A DNA stretch of 64,000 nt, from contig NZ_CP081497.1 in assembly GCF_019774615.1 (NCBI RefSeq), positions 2,418,001-2,482,000 on the forward strand. Reading direction: 5' to 3'. The position numbers and the translations under genes were made by a program. Positions 34,674-42,865 of the stretch are shown here, in pieces. Positions within the stretch are counted from its first letter, which is position 1. Each line of letters opens with the position of its first letter. This DNA comes from Streptomyces sp. BHT-5-2. GTDB lineage: Bacteria; Actinomycetota; Actinomycetes; Streptomycetales; Streptomycetaceae. The notes beneath the pieces are model-generated. The model did not search any database. It saw nothing but the letters and a program-made list of their open reading frames with translations, and was not told the origin of the DNA.

Positions 34674-35477
34674 GTGAGGGCCACCCCCGACGCGTCCGCG
34701 ACCGACCGGCTTCCGGAGCTGGCGGTGTGGAAGTTCGCCTCGTGCGACGGTTGCCAGCTCACCCTCCTCGACTGCGAGGACGAACTCCTCGGCATCGCCG
34801 GCCGGCTCCGGATCAGCCACTTCCTGGAAGCCTCCAGCGCCCCGGGGCCCGGCCCCTACGACCTCTCCCTGGTCGAGGGGTCGGTCACGACGGCGCAGGA
34901 CGCGGAGCGGATCCGACACATCCGCGCCGCCTCCCGCCGCCTGGTCACCATCGGCGCCTGCGCCACGGCCGGGGGCGTGCAGGCCCTGCGCAACTACGTC
35001 GACATCGCCGAATACCAGGCCGTGGTCTACGCCCGGCCCGACTACATCGACACCCTCGCCACCTCCACCCCCATCAGCGCCCACGTGCCCGTCGACTTCG
35101 AACTGCGCGGCTGTCCCATCGCCCCCGGCCAACTCGTCGAGGTCATCACCGCCTTCCTCGCCGGACGCACACCCGACGTCCCCGCCCACAGCGTGTGTTT
35201 CGAGTGCAAGCGCCGTGGCACGGTCTGCGTCACGGTCGCGCACGGCACCCCCTGCCTGGGACCGGTGACCCACGCCGGGTGCGGCGCCATCTGCCCCGCC
35301 TACGACCGCGGCTGCTACGGCTGCTTCGGCCCGTCCGATTCCGTCAACTTCCCCTCCTTCGTCCCGCTGCTGCGGCGCGACGGCATGGACACCCTCGACG
35401 TGGTGCGGGTGCTGCGCACGTTCAACACCGGCGCGCCGGAATTCGACGCGGAGTCGCGGAAGGAGAACGGTCGGTGA
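34674..35477 (+). CDS. Group 3b-type [NiFe] hydrogenase, small (delta) subunit
   Basis: A 267-residue small subunit of the 20-kDa NADH:quinone oxidoreductase family. The proximal cluster ligands start with FASCDGCQLTLLD near residue 22 and continue with TIGACATAGG; further Cys groups (VCFECKRRGTVC, PCLGPVTHAGCGAICP, GCYGCFGPSD) give the medial and distal clusters. No Tat signal is present, as expected for a cytoplasmic group 3 enzyme. GTG start one base after the gamma stop. Confidence 0.92.
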   Translation: MRATPDASATDRLPELAVWKFASCDGCQLTLLDCEDELLGIAGRLRISHFLEASSAPGPGPYDLSLVEGSVTTAQDAERIRHIRAASRRLVTIGACATAGGVQALRNYVDIAEYQAVVYARPDYIDTLATSTPISAHVPVDFELRGCPIAPGQLVEVITAFLAGRTPDVPAHSVCFECKRRGTVCVTVAHGTPCLGPVTHAGCGAICPAYDRGCYGCFGPSDSVNFPSFVPLLRRDGMDTLDVVRVLRTFNTGAPEFDAESRKENGR

Positions 35478-36844
35478 CGCACCGGGAAACCAAGGTGCTG
35501 CGGGTGGACTCCCTGGCCCGCGTCGAGGGCGAGGGAGCCCTGCATCTGCGCCTCGACGGGGGCCGGGTCGTCGAGGCGCACCTGAAGATCTACGAACCGC
35601 CGCGCTTCTTCGAGGCGTTCCTGCGCGGCCGTGCCCACACCGAGCCGCCCGACCTCACCTCCCGGGTCTGTGGGATCTGCCCCGTCGCCTACCAGATGAG
35701 CGCCTGCCGCGCCGTCGAGGATGCCTGTGGCGTCAGCGTGGAGGGACAGCTGACCGCCCTGCGCCGGCTGCTCTACTGCGGTGAGTGGATCGAGAGCCAG
35801 ACCCTCCACATCTACCTCCTGCACGCCCCGGACTTCCTCGGCCACGACAGCGTCATCGACCTCGCCCGCACCCACCCCGGGCACGTCGAGCGCGGCCTCG
35901 GGCTCAAGCAGACCGGCAACGCGATCATCGAACAGCTCGGCGGACGCGCCATCCACCCCGTCAACGCCCGCCTCGGCGGATTCCACCGCGTCCCCACGAA
36001 ACGTGAGCTGCGGCCCCTGGCGGAACGGCTGCGACGCGCCCGCGACGCAGCGGAGGCCACCGTGCGCTGGGTGGCCGGCTTCGACTTCCCCGACGCCGGC
36101 GGCGACCACGACCTCCTCGCGCTGGCCGAACCCGGCAGCTACGCCATCGGCTCCGGCACCCCCACCGTCATGCCCGCCCCGAGCACCGCCGGCCTGCCGC
36201 CGGACAGCGACCGGGCCCTGCCCACCCGCACCTTCCCGGTCCACACCTTCCCCGAGCACGTCGTCGAGACCCAGGTACCGCACTCCACCGCCCTGCACTC
36301 ACGACTCGACGGGCGCCGCCACCTGACCGGGACGCTCGCCCGCTACGCGATCAGCGGCCGCTGGCTGCCCCCGAAGATCCTCCACACCGCCCGCGAGGCC
36401 GGACTCGGCGACCCCCGCGAGGGCACCGTGTGCCGCAACCCCTTCCGCAGCATCATCGTCCGCGCCATCGAGGTGCTCTACGCCGTCGACGAGGCGCTGC
36501 GCCTCATCGACGCCTACGAGCCCCCGCCCCGTCCCCACATCGACGTTCCGGCACGCGCGGCCACCGGCCACGGCGCGACCGAGGCCCCCCGCGGCCTGCT
36601 CTACCACCGCTACACCCTCGACGCCGACGGAACCGTCACCGACGCCTCCCTGGTCCCGCCCACCGCCCAGAACCAGGCAGCGATCGAACACGACCTGCGG
36701 TGCGCGGTGCAGCACCGCCTGGACGCAGGCGGCCCGGCCACCGACGCCGAGCTGACCACCCTGTGCGAACGCGTCATCCGCAGCCACGACCCGTGCATCT
36801 CCTGCTCCACGCACTTCCTCGACCTGACCGTCGAGCGGGGGTGA
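35474..36844 (+). CDS. Group 3b-type [NiFe] hydrogenase, large (alpha) subunit
   Basis: A 456-residue catalytic subunit. The nickel ligands are in the two CxxC groups: RVCGICPVAYQMSA near residue 65 and DPCISCSTHFLDL near 438. After the final His come only about nine residues (FLDLTVERG), the short tail that a maturation protease would cut; the protease gene is at 31523. LARVEGEG at the N terminus is typical. GTG start overlaps the small-subunit stop (GTGA). The four hydrogenase subunits match the NADP-linked Hyh type known from mycobacteria. Confidence 0.93.
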   Translation: MTHRETKVLRVDSLARVEGEGALHLRLDGGRVVEAHLKIYEPPRFFEAFLRGRAHTEPPDLTSRVCGICPVAYQMSACRAVEDACGVSVEGQLTALRRLLYCGEWIESQTLHIYLLHAPDFLGHDSVIDLARTHPGHVERGLGLKQTGNAIIEQLGGRAIHPVNARLGGFHRVPTKRELRPLAERLRRARDAAEATVRWVAGFDFPDAGGDHDLLALAEPGSYAIGSGTPTVMPAPSTAGLPPDSDRALPTRTFPVHTFPEHVVETQVPHSTALHSRLDGRRHLTGTLARYAISGRWLPPKILHTAREAGLGDPREGTVCRNPFRSIIVRAIEVLYAVDEALRLIDAYEPPPRPHIDVPARAATGHGATEAPRGLLYHRYTLDADGTVTDASLVPPTAQNQAAIEHDLRCAVQHRLDAGGPATDAELTTLCERVIRSHDPCISCSTHFLDLTVERG

Positions 36845-36956
36845 CCGCCGCACATCCCGAGACCGGGGCGCAGGGCCTCCGGACCCCGTGCGGAGCCACC
36901 CGGCCCTACCGGTGCCGGTGCCGGTGCGCCAGGCTCGGAAGCACAGGGTTCCGGTA

Positions 36957-36972
36957 GGGCCCCTCCGGGCCC
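36957..36972. promoter_or_regulatory. Inverted repeat before the USP gene
   Basis: GGGCCC-CTCC-GGGCCC, a perfect 6-bp inverted repeat with a four-base spacer, 21 bases before the USP ATG. It resembles the island palindrome but has a different spacing; it could also be an early hairpin of the mRNA leader. Confidence 0.4.
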
Positions 36973-36993
36973 GTCTCCGGGAGGAGAAGGAGC

Positions 36994-37872
36994 ATGAGCA
37001 GCAACGACCCGCGCAACCCGGTGATGGTCGGAGTCTCCCGCTCGTCGACGGCCGCGAGTGCGGTGGCATGGGCAGCGGCCGCGGCGGCCCGGCGCGGCCG
37101 GGAGCTGTGCCTGGTGCACGCCCAGGAATGGCCCGCCGGAGCCGCGCCGAAGGACCGGCTCGACGCACCGGACCAGGTGTGGGCCTCGCATTTCCGGGCC
37201 ACCGGACGCGACCTGTTGCAGAACCACAAGGACGCCGCGGTCGAGCAGGTGCCCGGACTGCGGGTCGCGACGCGCCTGGAGGACGGTCATCCGGCCGCTG
37301 TGCTGCGGGAGGCGGCGGAGGGAGCCGTCCTGCTGGCGGTCGGCACCCACCAGGTGTCCGGGCCGGGGGAGGCGGTCACCTTCACCACGGTCGGCCGGTC
37401 CCTCGTCGGGCACCCTCCGTGCCCGGTGGTGCTGGTCGTCGGCGACACCTCGCGCTACGACCCGCTGGGGCCGGTGATGGTCGGTGTGGACGGTTCGCCG
37501 GCATCGGCGCCGGCGGTGGCCTTCGCGTTCGAGGAGGCCGCGTCGAGCGACGCGGACCTGCTCGCGGTGCAGGTACGACGGCCGCGCCGCGGCGACTGGC
37601 CGGAGGCCGTCCAGGAGTCCCTCGTCGATGTGTCGGAGGCGCTCGCCGGGTGGCGTGAGAAGTACCCGCAGGTCGTGGTGCGGGAGAAGGTCGTGAGGGG
37701 GCAGCCGGCGGTGCAGCTGGCCGAGGAGGCCGCCGCGGCACGTTGCCTGGTGGTCGGGTCCCGGGGGCTGGGCGGCTTCCGTGGGATGGTGCTCGGTTCC
37801 ACCAGCCGTACGCTGGCGCACTTGGCGCCGGGGCCGTTGGCGGTGGTGCCCCGGGAGGCCGGTACGGACTGA
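36994..37872 (+). CDS. Tandem universal stress protein
   Basis: A 292-residue protein with two USP domains. The first starts NPVMVGVSRSSTAASAVAW and has a degenerate loop (GTHQVSGPGEAVTFTTVG); the second starts GPVMVGVDGSPASAPAVAF and keeps the ATP loop GSRGLGGFRGMVLGST. So, in contrast to the USPs at 21891 and 45680, the C-terminal half is the likely ATP binder. GGGAGGAGAAGGAG precedes the ATG. It follows the hydrogenase operon by 150 bases and converges on the ATPase operon. Confidence 0.92.
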   Translation: MSSNDPRNPVMVGVSRSSTAASAVAWAAAAAARRGRELCLVHAQEWPAGAAPKDRLDAPDQVWASHFRATGRDLLQNHKDAAVEQVPGLRVATRLEDGHPAAVLREAAEGAVLLAVGTHQVSGPGEAVTFTTVGRSLVGHPPCPVVLVVGDTSRYDPLGPVMVGVDGSPASAPAVAFAFEEAASSDADLLAVQVRRPRRGDWPEAVQESLVDVSEALAGWREKYPQVVVREKVVRGQPAVQLAEEAAAARCLVVGSRGLGGFRGMVLGSTSRTLAHLAPGPLAVVPREAGTD

Positions 37873-37917
37873 GCGCTTGCCGGCCCGCACGACGCCGCGG
37901 TCGCCGATCGGTGGGTG

Positions 37918-38547
37918 TCAGGCGCCGGGGCCCGGTCCGGTGCGGTGCGCCGCCCAGCGACGTCGGACGGCGTCCTCGTGCTCCGACTGCTCCAGGGCCA
38001 GCTCGACGGCCACGAGTTCCTGCTGGAGGCGGGGGATGCGGAGCCGGCGCAGTGCTCTGACCCGGACCGTGGTGTCGCGCAGCCGGGCCCCGACCAGGCG
38101 GGCGGCGGCCGAGGCGGCCCCGTAGCGCGCGGCCGCCTCGATCGCCGCGCGGTACGAGGTACGGGCGTGGATCAGCGCGGTGTTGCGCGGCGCGGCGTCC
38201 GATGTGGCCGTGGGGCCCGGGGACACGGTGGTCCGGCCCGGGTGGCGGACGCCCAGTGAGTCCTCCCACTCCACGGTGACGTCCGCGGGCGGGACGAGGG
38301 AGGCGGTCCGCAGGGCGTTCTCCCCGCTGAGCAGCAGACCGCGCAGCAGCCAGGTCCGGGCCTCGCGCTCCCGTTCTTCCCACTCGGCCCGGGCCGCGGA
38401 TTCCGCCCGTCGCAGCTGCGCGAGTTCGGCCCGCAGGAGGTGGAGCTGCCGGTCGAGCACCTCCGCACCGCGGGTGGCGACCTGAAGGTTGCGGCGCAGT
38501 CGCAACCGGGCGGCCCGGCCGACGGGAGGAGGGGCGGCCGCCGTCAT
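37918..38547 (-). CDS. atpD: A/V-type ATPase subunit D (central stalk)
   Basis: A 209-residue protein predicted to be a long helical hairpin. The N terminus PVGRAARLRLRRNLQVATRG, with helix through LDRQLHLLRAEL, and the C-terminal helix RVRALRRLRIPRLQQELVAV match subunit D, which forms the rotating shaft. Its ATG overlaps the subunit B stop (ATGA). It is the last gene of a nine-gene operon in the order stalk(G/H)-C-I-K-F-E-A-B-D. Symbol by homology only; it is not the F-type beta subunit. Confidence 0.88.
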   Translation of the reverse strand: MTAAAPPPVGRAARLRLRRNLQVATRGAEVLDRQLHLLRAELAQLRRAESAARAEWEEREREARTWLLRGLLLSGENALRTASLVPPADVTVEWEDSLGVRHPGRTTVSPGPTATSDAAPRNTALIHARTSYRAAIEAAARYGAASAAARLVGARLRDTTVRVRALRRLRIPRLQQELVAVELALEQSEHEDAVRRRWAAHRTGPGPGA

Positions 38548-39953
38548 GGTTCGGTCACCGGGGAGCCGTCGCCGGTCCGTGCCTTCACCAGGGCGGCCGG
38601 GAGCATGCCCAGCTCGCTGGGCGGCAGGGTCAGCAGGACCTGCCAGGCACGCTCCAGCGACTCGTCCAGTGTCAGTGTCCGGTCGCGCCCCTGGTGCAGG
38701 AAGTCGTGGAGGTACACCGGGTACATCGCGAGGTAGCGGCGGTCGGCCGGGCTCAGGGCGGACTCCCCGGCCAGTTCGGCGAGTTCGGTGGCCTGCCGCG
38801 CGCGGGCGAGCGCGGCGGTGAGCTGTGCCGCGACATCCAGGTGGTCGGGGCGGGTCCGGTCGGGGCCGGCGCCCTTGCGCATCAGACGGGAGAGGGAGGA
38901 CAGCGCGTCCACGGGCGGGTACACCCCTTCGGCGTGGATCTGCGGGGAGAGGACGATCTGTCCTTCGGTGATGTAGCCGGTGAGGTCGGGGACGGGGTGG
39001 GTGATGTCCCCGGCCGGCATGGTCAGGACGGGCAGTACGGTCACCGAGCCGGGGCGGTCGACGATGCGTCCGCACCGTTCGTAGAGGGAGGCCAGGTCGC
39101 TGTAGAGGTACCCGGGATAGGCCCGGCGGGCGGGCACCTCCCCGCGGGCGGCGGAGACCTCGCGCAGCGCCTCGGCGTAGGACGTCATGTCCGTCATGAT
39201 CACCAGGACGTGCCGGCCGCCGTCGAACGCGAGGTGTTCGGCGACGGTGAGCGCCAGGCGCGGGGCGAGGATGCGCTCGATCACCGGGTCGTCGGCGGTG
39301 TTGAGCAGCAGGCACAGCTCGCCGGCGGCGGCGCGGTCCTCCAGCGCGTCCCGGACGAAGAACGCGTCCGCGTGGGTCAGGCCCATGCCCGCGAAGACGA
39401 CGCTGAACCGCTCGCCCGCCGTGGTGGCCTGGGCGGCGATCTGCACCGCGAGTTCCAGGTGCGGCAGCCCGGCGGCCGAGAAGATCGGGAGCTTCTGCCC
39501 GCGCACCAGGGTGCTGAGCGCGTCCACCGCCGCGACGCCGGTGAGCACCGGCTCACCGGGCGGTTGCCGCCGCACGGTGTTGATCGCCACCCCCTCCACC
39601 GGGGCGGAGACCCGGCCGAAGACGGGCGGTCCGCCGTCGCGCGGAGCCCCTTTGCCGTCGCAGGTCCGGCCCAGCCAGCCCGCCCCGACGGGGACCGTCA
39701 GCGGGCGGCCGTCGAACGCCACCCGCAGCCCGGCCGGATCCATGCCACCGGTGCCCTCCAGGACCTCGACGACCGCGAGGTCGTCGTGTACCTCCAGGAC
39801 GACGCCGTGCCGTCGTTCCCCCGAAGCGAGGGTGATCGTTGCGAATTCGTCCCAGCCGACGCCGGTGACGCCGCCCATCACGACGAGCGGTCCGCGCAGC
39901 TCCCGTGCCGCGGTGTACTCCACCGCCGCGGCCGGTGTCTGCTCGGGGCTCAC
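38544..39953 (-). CDS. atpB: A/V-type ATPase subunit B (regulatory, non-catalytic)
   Basis: A 469-residue subunit of the RecA-like ATPase fold. It lacks a P-loop: the equivalent position reads GQKLPIFSAAGLPHLELA, which is characteristic of subunit B. Other family features are GAGWLGRTCDGKGAPRDGGP near residue 90, MTDMTSYAEALREVSAARGE and PARRAYPGYLYSDLASLYER near 270-300. GTG start in a GTGA overlap with subunit A. It alternates with A in the head ring. Confidence 0.92.
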   Translation of the reverse strand: MSPEQTPAAAVEYTAARELRGPLVVMGGVTGVGWDEFATITLASGERRHGVVLEVHDDLAVVEVLEGTGGMDPAGLRVAFDGRPLTVPVGAGWLGRTCDGKGAPRDGGPPVFGRVSAPVEGVAINTVRRQPPGEPVLTGVAAVDALSTLVRGQKLPIFSAAGLPHLELAVQIAAQATTAGERFSVVFAGMGLTHADAFFVRDALEDRAAAGELCLLLNTADDPVIERILAPRLALTVAEHLAFDGGRHVLVIMTDMTSYAEALREVSAARGEVPARRAYPGYLYSDLASLYERCGRIVDRPGSVTVLPVLTMPAGDITHPVPDLTGYITEGQIVLSPQIHAEGVYPPVDALSSLSRLMRKGAGPDRTRPDHLDVAAQLTAALARARQATELAELAGESALSPADRRYLAMYPVYLHDFLHQGRDRTLTLDESLERAWQVLLTLPPSELGMLPAALVKARTGDGSPVTEP

Positions 39954-41698
39954 CGGAGCTCTCCCAGGGCGGTGAGGACGGTGTCGCGGGCCGCCCGCAC
40001 GGTGGCGGTGTCGCTCGGCCCCGCCTCCTCGCGAGCCCGCAACAGGGCGGTGAAGTCCGCCTGTTCGACGAGGTCCGGCGGGGTACCGGACGCCACCAGG
40101 GTCCGACACCGTTCGATGACGGCGAGCACCGCGTCGGCGAGCGCGGCCGTCTTCACCGGGGTGCTGTGCGCGTCGTTGGACGAGAGGGCGCTCTGTTGCA
40201 GCAGACCCTCCCGGATCAGGCGGCCGGCCAGGACGCCGACCCGTTCGGGCGCGGGCAGTGCGCCGATGCCGACCAGATCGACCAGGTCCGCCAAACGGTC
40301 GGCCTCGGCCAGCAGCCCGGCCACGGCGGCCCGCCGGTCGGCGGCCTCCGGTCCGTCCGGTCCCACGGTGAGGACTTCGGCGTCCCGGGAGAACGAGTGC
40401 GCCCATGACACCGCGGGGTAGTGGCGCGCGTAGGCCAGTTCCCGGTCGAGCGTCCACCGGCCGCGCACACAGCGTTCGGTGTGCGCGGTGACCGGCTCCG
40501 TCAGGTCGCCGCCGGGCGGGGAGACGGCTCCGAGGACGGTCACCGAACCGGGCCCCGCCCCGAGCGTGTTCACCGCCCCGGCCCGCTCGTAGAAGGCCGC
40601 GAGGGCCGAGGCCAGCCCGGCCGGGTACCCCTCCTCCGCGGGCAGTTCGCCGGTCCGCGAGGCGAATTCCCGCAGGGCCTCCGCCCAGCGGGAGGTGGAG
40701 TCGGCGATGACCACCACGTCGTACCCCATGTCACGGAAGTACTCGGCGACGGTGGCACCCGTGTGGATACTCGCCTCCCGGGCCATCATCGGCATGTTGG
40801 ACGTGTTGGCGATGATCACGGTGCGATCCGCCAGCCGCCCGCCGGTCCGTGGATCGGTCAGCTCGGCGAACTCCGTGATGACGTCGGCCATTTCGTTGCC
40901 GCGCTCACCGCAGCCGACGTAGACGATGATGTCGGCGTCGCACCACTTGGCGATCTGCTGGAGCAGCAGCGTCTTGCCCGTGCCGAAGCCCCCGGGCACC
41001 GCGACGGTGCTGCCCCGGGCCACCGGGAAGAGCAGGTCGATCACGCGTTGTCCGGTGGTCAGTGGAGTGCGGGCCCGGACCCGTTCGCGGACCGGACGCG
41101 GCCGACGCACCGGCCAGTCGGTCACCGACCGGATCTCGGTGCCGCCGACCACGGCGAGCACCGCGTCCTCGGGCTGCTCGGCGGAGTCGGCCACGTACGT
41201 GACCGCACCGCCGCAGCCCGGCGGCACGAGAATCCGGGTACGCGGCCCGGCCGCGTCTCCCGCCTCGCCGATCACCGTGCCCTCGCCCACCTCCCGACCC
41301 CGGCCGACGGACGCGTCGAACGTCCAACGGTGCACCGGGGGCGCGCCGGTGCCGGTCCCCGGCACCAGCCGGTCACCGAAGGCGGTCAGCGGGCGGAGCA
41401 GCCCGTCGAACACTCCGCCCAGCAGCCCGGGGGAGAGCCGCGCGGAGACCGGTGCGCCGACGGGGAAGCCGTGCTGGCCCGGTGCCAGACCGCCGGTGTA
41501 CTCGTACGCCTGGACCGTGAGCCGGGACGTGGTGATCGCGACGACCTCGGCCGGTACCCGCCCCGGGCCCAGCAGAACCAGGTCGTTCATGGCGACCCGG
41601 CCTGCGTTCTCCAACTCGACGAGTGGCCCGGCCACCCGCAGGATGCGGGCGGTGGGGGTCGGACGGGCGGCGTGCTCCGCCGTCGTCAGGTCCGCCAC
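39950..41698 (-). CDS. atpA: A/V-type ATPase subunit A (catalytic)
   Basis: A 582-residue catalytic subunit. The P-loop GGFGTGKTLLLQQ near residue 235 holds the nucleotide phosphates; VGCGERGNEM carries the catalytic Glu; VVIADSTSRWAEALRE follows as usual. Between about residues 110 and 200 lies the 'non-homologous region' that marks V/A-type A subunits and is absent from F-type beta (GRGREVGEGTVIGE...PPGCGGAVTYV). GTG start, overlapping the subunit E gene by 13 bases. Hydrolyses or makes ATP in the head. Confidence 0.95.
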   Translation of the reverse strand: MADLTTAEHAARPTPTARILRVAGPLVELENAGRVAMNDLVLLGPGRVPAEVVAITTSRLTVQAYEYTGGLAPGQHGFPVGAPVSARLSPGLLGGVFDGLLRPLTAFGDRLVPGTGTGAPPVHRWTFDASVGRGREVGEGTVIGEAGDAAGPRTRILVPPGCGGAVTYVADSAEQPEDAVLAVVGGTEIRSVTDWPVRRPRPVRERVRARTPLTTGQRVIDLLFPVARGSTVAVPGGFGTGKTLLLQQIAKWCDADIIVYVGCGERGNEMADVITEFAELTDPRTGGRLADRTVIIANTSNMPMMAREASIHTGATVAEYFRDMGYDVVVIADSTSRWAEALREFASRTGELPAEEGYPAGLASALAAFYERAGAVNTLGAGPGSVTVLGAVSPPGGDLTEPVTAHTERCVRGRWTLDRELAYARHYPAVSWAHSFSRDAEVLTVGPDGPEAADRRAAVAGLLAEADRLADLVDLVGIGALPAPERVGVLAGRLIREGLLQQSALSSNDAHSTPVKTAALADAVLAVIERCRTLVASGTPPDLVEQADFTALLRAREEAGPSDTATVRAARDTVLTALGELR

Positions 41699-42219
41699 AG
41701 CGACTCGATCCCGGCACCGGCGCCGTCCAGGACGCGACCGGCCAGCGCGTCCAGGCTCAGATCCACGCGCCGGCCGTCGGCGCTGCCCACCACCCCGCCC
41801 CGCGGATGCTCGGCGAGGGTGGCCCCCGGGCCCAGCAACCGACGTGCCCGATCGGCCAACTGCTCCCGCACAGCGGGGTATCCCGGTTCCTCCCGGCACC
41901 GTCGCACATGGCTCAGTACCGTCCGACGCAGTTCGTCGTACGCCTCGGCCCGGGCCCGGAGGATTCCCGTGCGCACGGCGTGCCGGGTGCGCGCCGTGGC
42001 GTCGGCAGCGGCCCGGGCGCCCGCCTGCTCCCCCTGGCGGCGCGCCGCGCGCAGCACGGCGGCCGAACGGGACCGGGCGTCGGCGACGACCGCGTCGGCG
42101 TCCCGGTACGCCGCGGCCACCAGCCGATCGGCGTCCTCCGCGGCGGCGCGCAGCAGCGCCGTCCGGACGGCGGCCAGCGGCTCGGCCGGGCCGGTCGCGG
42201 GGGTGCGCGCCTCGGTCAC
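41686..42219 (-). CDS. atpE: A/V-type ATPase subunit E (peripheral stalk)
   Basis: A 177-residue protein: a long Ala/Arg-rich helix (residues 15-110, AEDADRLVAAAYRDADAVVA) followed by a small alpha/beta end domain (GGVVGSADGRRVDLSLDAL) that is typical of subunit E, where the motif GGV.... .G.I.....L.. closes the stalk on subunit B. It lies between F and A as in archaeal-type operons, with four-base coupling to F. Confidence 0.8.
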   Translation of the reverse strand: MTEARTPATGPAEPLAAVRTALLRAAAEDADRLVAAAYRDADAVVADARSRSAAVLRAARRQGEQAGARAAADATARTRHAVRTGILRARAEAYDELRRTVLSHVRRCREEPGYPAVREQLADRARRLLGPGATLAEHPRGGVVGSADGRRVDLSLDALAGRVLDGAGAGIESLWRT

Positions 42220-42446
42220 GGCGGCATCACCACCGTCAACGGCTCCGCGGCGTCCAGGACTTCGGGGCCCAGTGCGGCTGCTGCCGCGGGGGTGAGGACG
42301 ACCAAGGCCGCGTCGGCGGGCAGCTCCCGCCAGAACGCGCGGACCCGGTCCGGGTCGTCGGCGGGCCCGACCTGTGCCCCGGCCAGGGCGAATCCCGCGG
42401 TCCTGGCCCGCTCCCCGATGGCGACGACCACACCCATGGTGCTCAC
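42216..42446 (-). CDS. atpF: A/V-type ATPase subunit F, short form
   Basis: A 76-residue protein with the start of the subunit F Rossmann-like fold: VVVAIGERARTAGFALAGAQV, then VRAFWRELPADAALVVLTP. Subunit F is usually about 100 residues; the C-terminal helix that regulates rotation in other enzymes is missing or shortened. The GTG at 42446 overlaps the K stop (GTGA), in keeping with every other joint of the operon, so it was preferred to the ATG nine bases later. Confidence 0.75.
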   Translation of the reverse strand: MSTMGVVVAIGERARTAGFALAGAQVGPADDPDRVRAFWRELPADAALVVLTPAAAAALGPEVLDAAEPLTVVMPP

Positions 42447-42865
42447 GCCTTGCCGATCAGGAGCACGGCCACGACCAGTCCGTAGATGGCGATTCCCTCG
42501 GCCAGCCCGACGATCACCATCGCCCGGCCGAAGAGCTCCGGGCGTTCGCTGAGTGCGGCCAGGGCCGCGGCACCGGTGTACGCCACGGCGATCGCCGCGC
42601 CGATCGAGGCACCGGCCACCGCGATGGCCGCGCCGATCAGCGCCGCGGCATTGGTGCCCGCGGTACCGGCCTGCGCCGTGGGCGCCGCCTGGGCCGGCCC
42701 CCCGCTCAACGCCACGAGCAGCAGGGCCACCGCCCCCGCCAGCAGTACGAGGTTGGCCCCCACGGCACACCGCAGCGCGCTCTTGCCGCCACGCTTGCGG
42801 AACAGCAGGCGCAGCGCCCACCACATCAGGGCGATGACGGGCAGCGCGACGAGCCAGGTGATCAC
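42443..42865 (-). CDS. atpK: A/V-type ATPase subunit K (rotor ring proteolipid)
   Basis: A 140-residue membrane protein. Two helices (residues 3-22 and 30-50) precede the canonical proteolipid hairpin: AALIGAAIAVAGASIGAAIA, then RAMVIVGLAEGIAIYGLVVA. The Glu in LAEGIA is the ion-carrying carboxylate, one per hairpin. Whether the ion is H+ or Na+ cannot be settled here. The extra N-terminal pair is unusual for a single-hairpin ring subunit. GTG start in a GTGA overlap with subunit I. Confidence 0.85.
   Translation of the reverse strand: MITWLVALPVIALMWWALRLLFRKRGGKSALRCAVGANLVLLAGAVALLLVALSGGPAQAAPTAQAGTAGTNAAALIGAAIAVAGASIGAAIAVAYTGAAALAALSERPELFGRAMVIVGLAEGIAIYGLVVAVLLIGKA

Noticed and set aside
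40421..42295. A 624-residue plus-strand open frame over the ATPase operon
   Set aside because: Antisense to subunits A, E and F, which have clear motifs.
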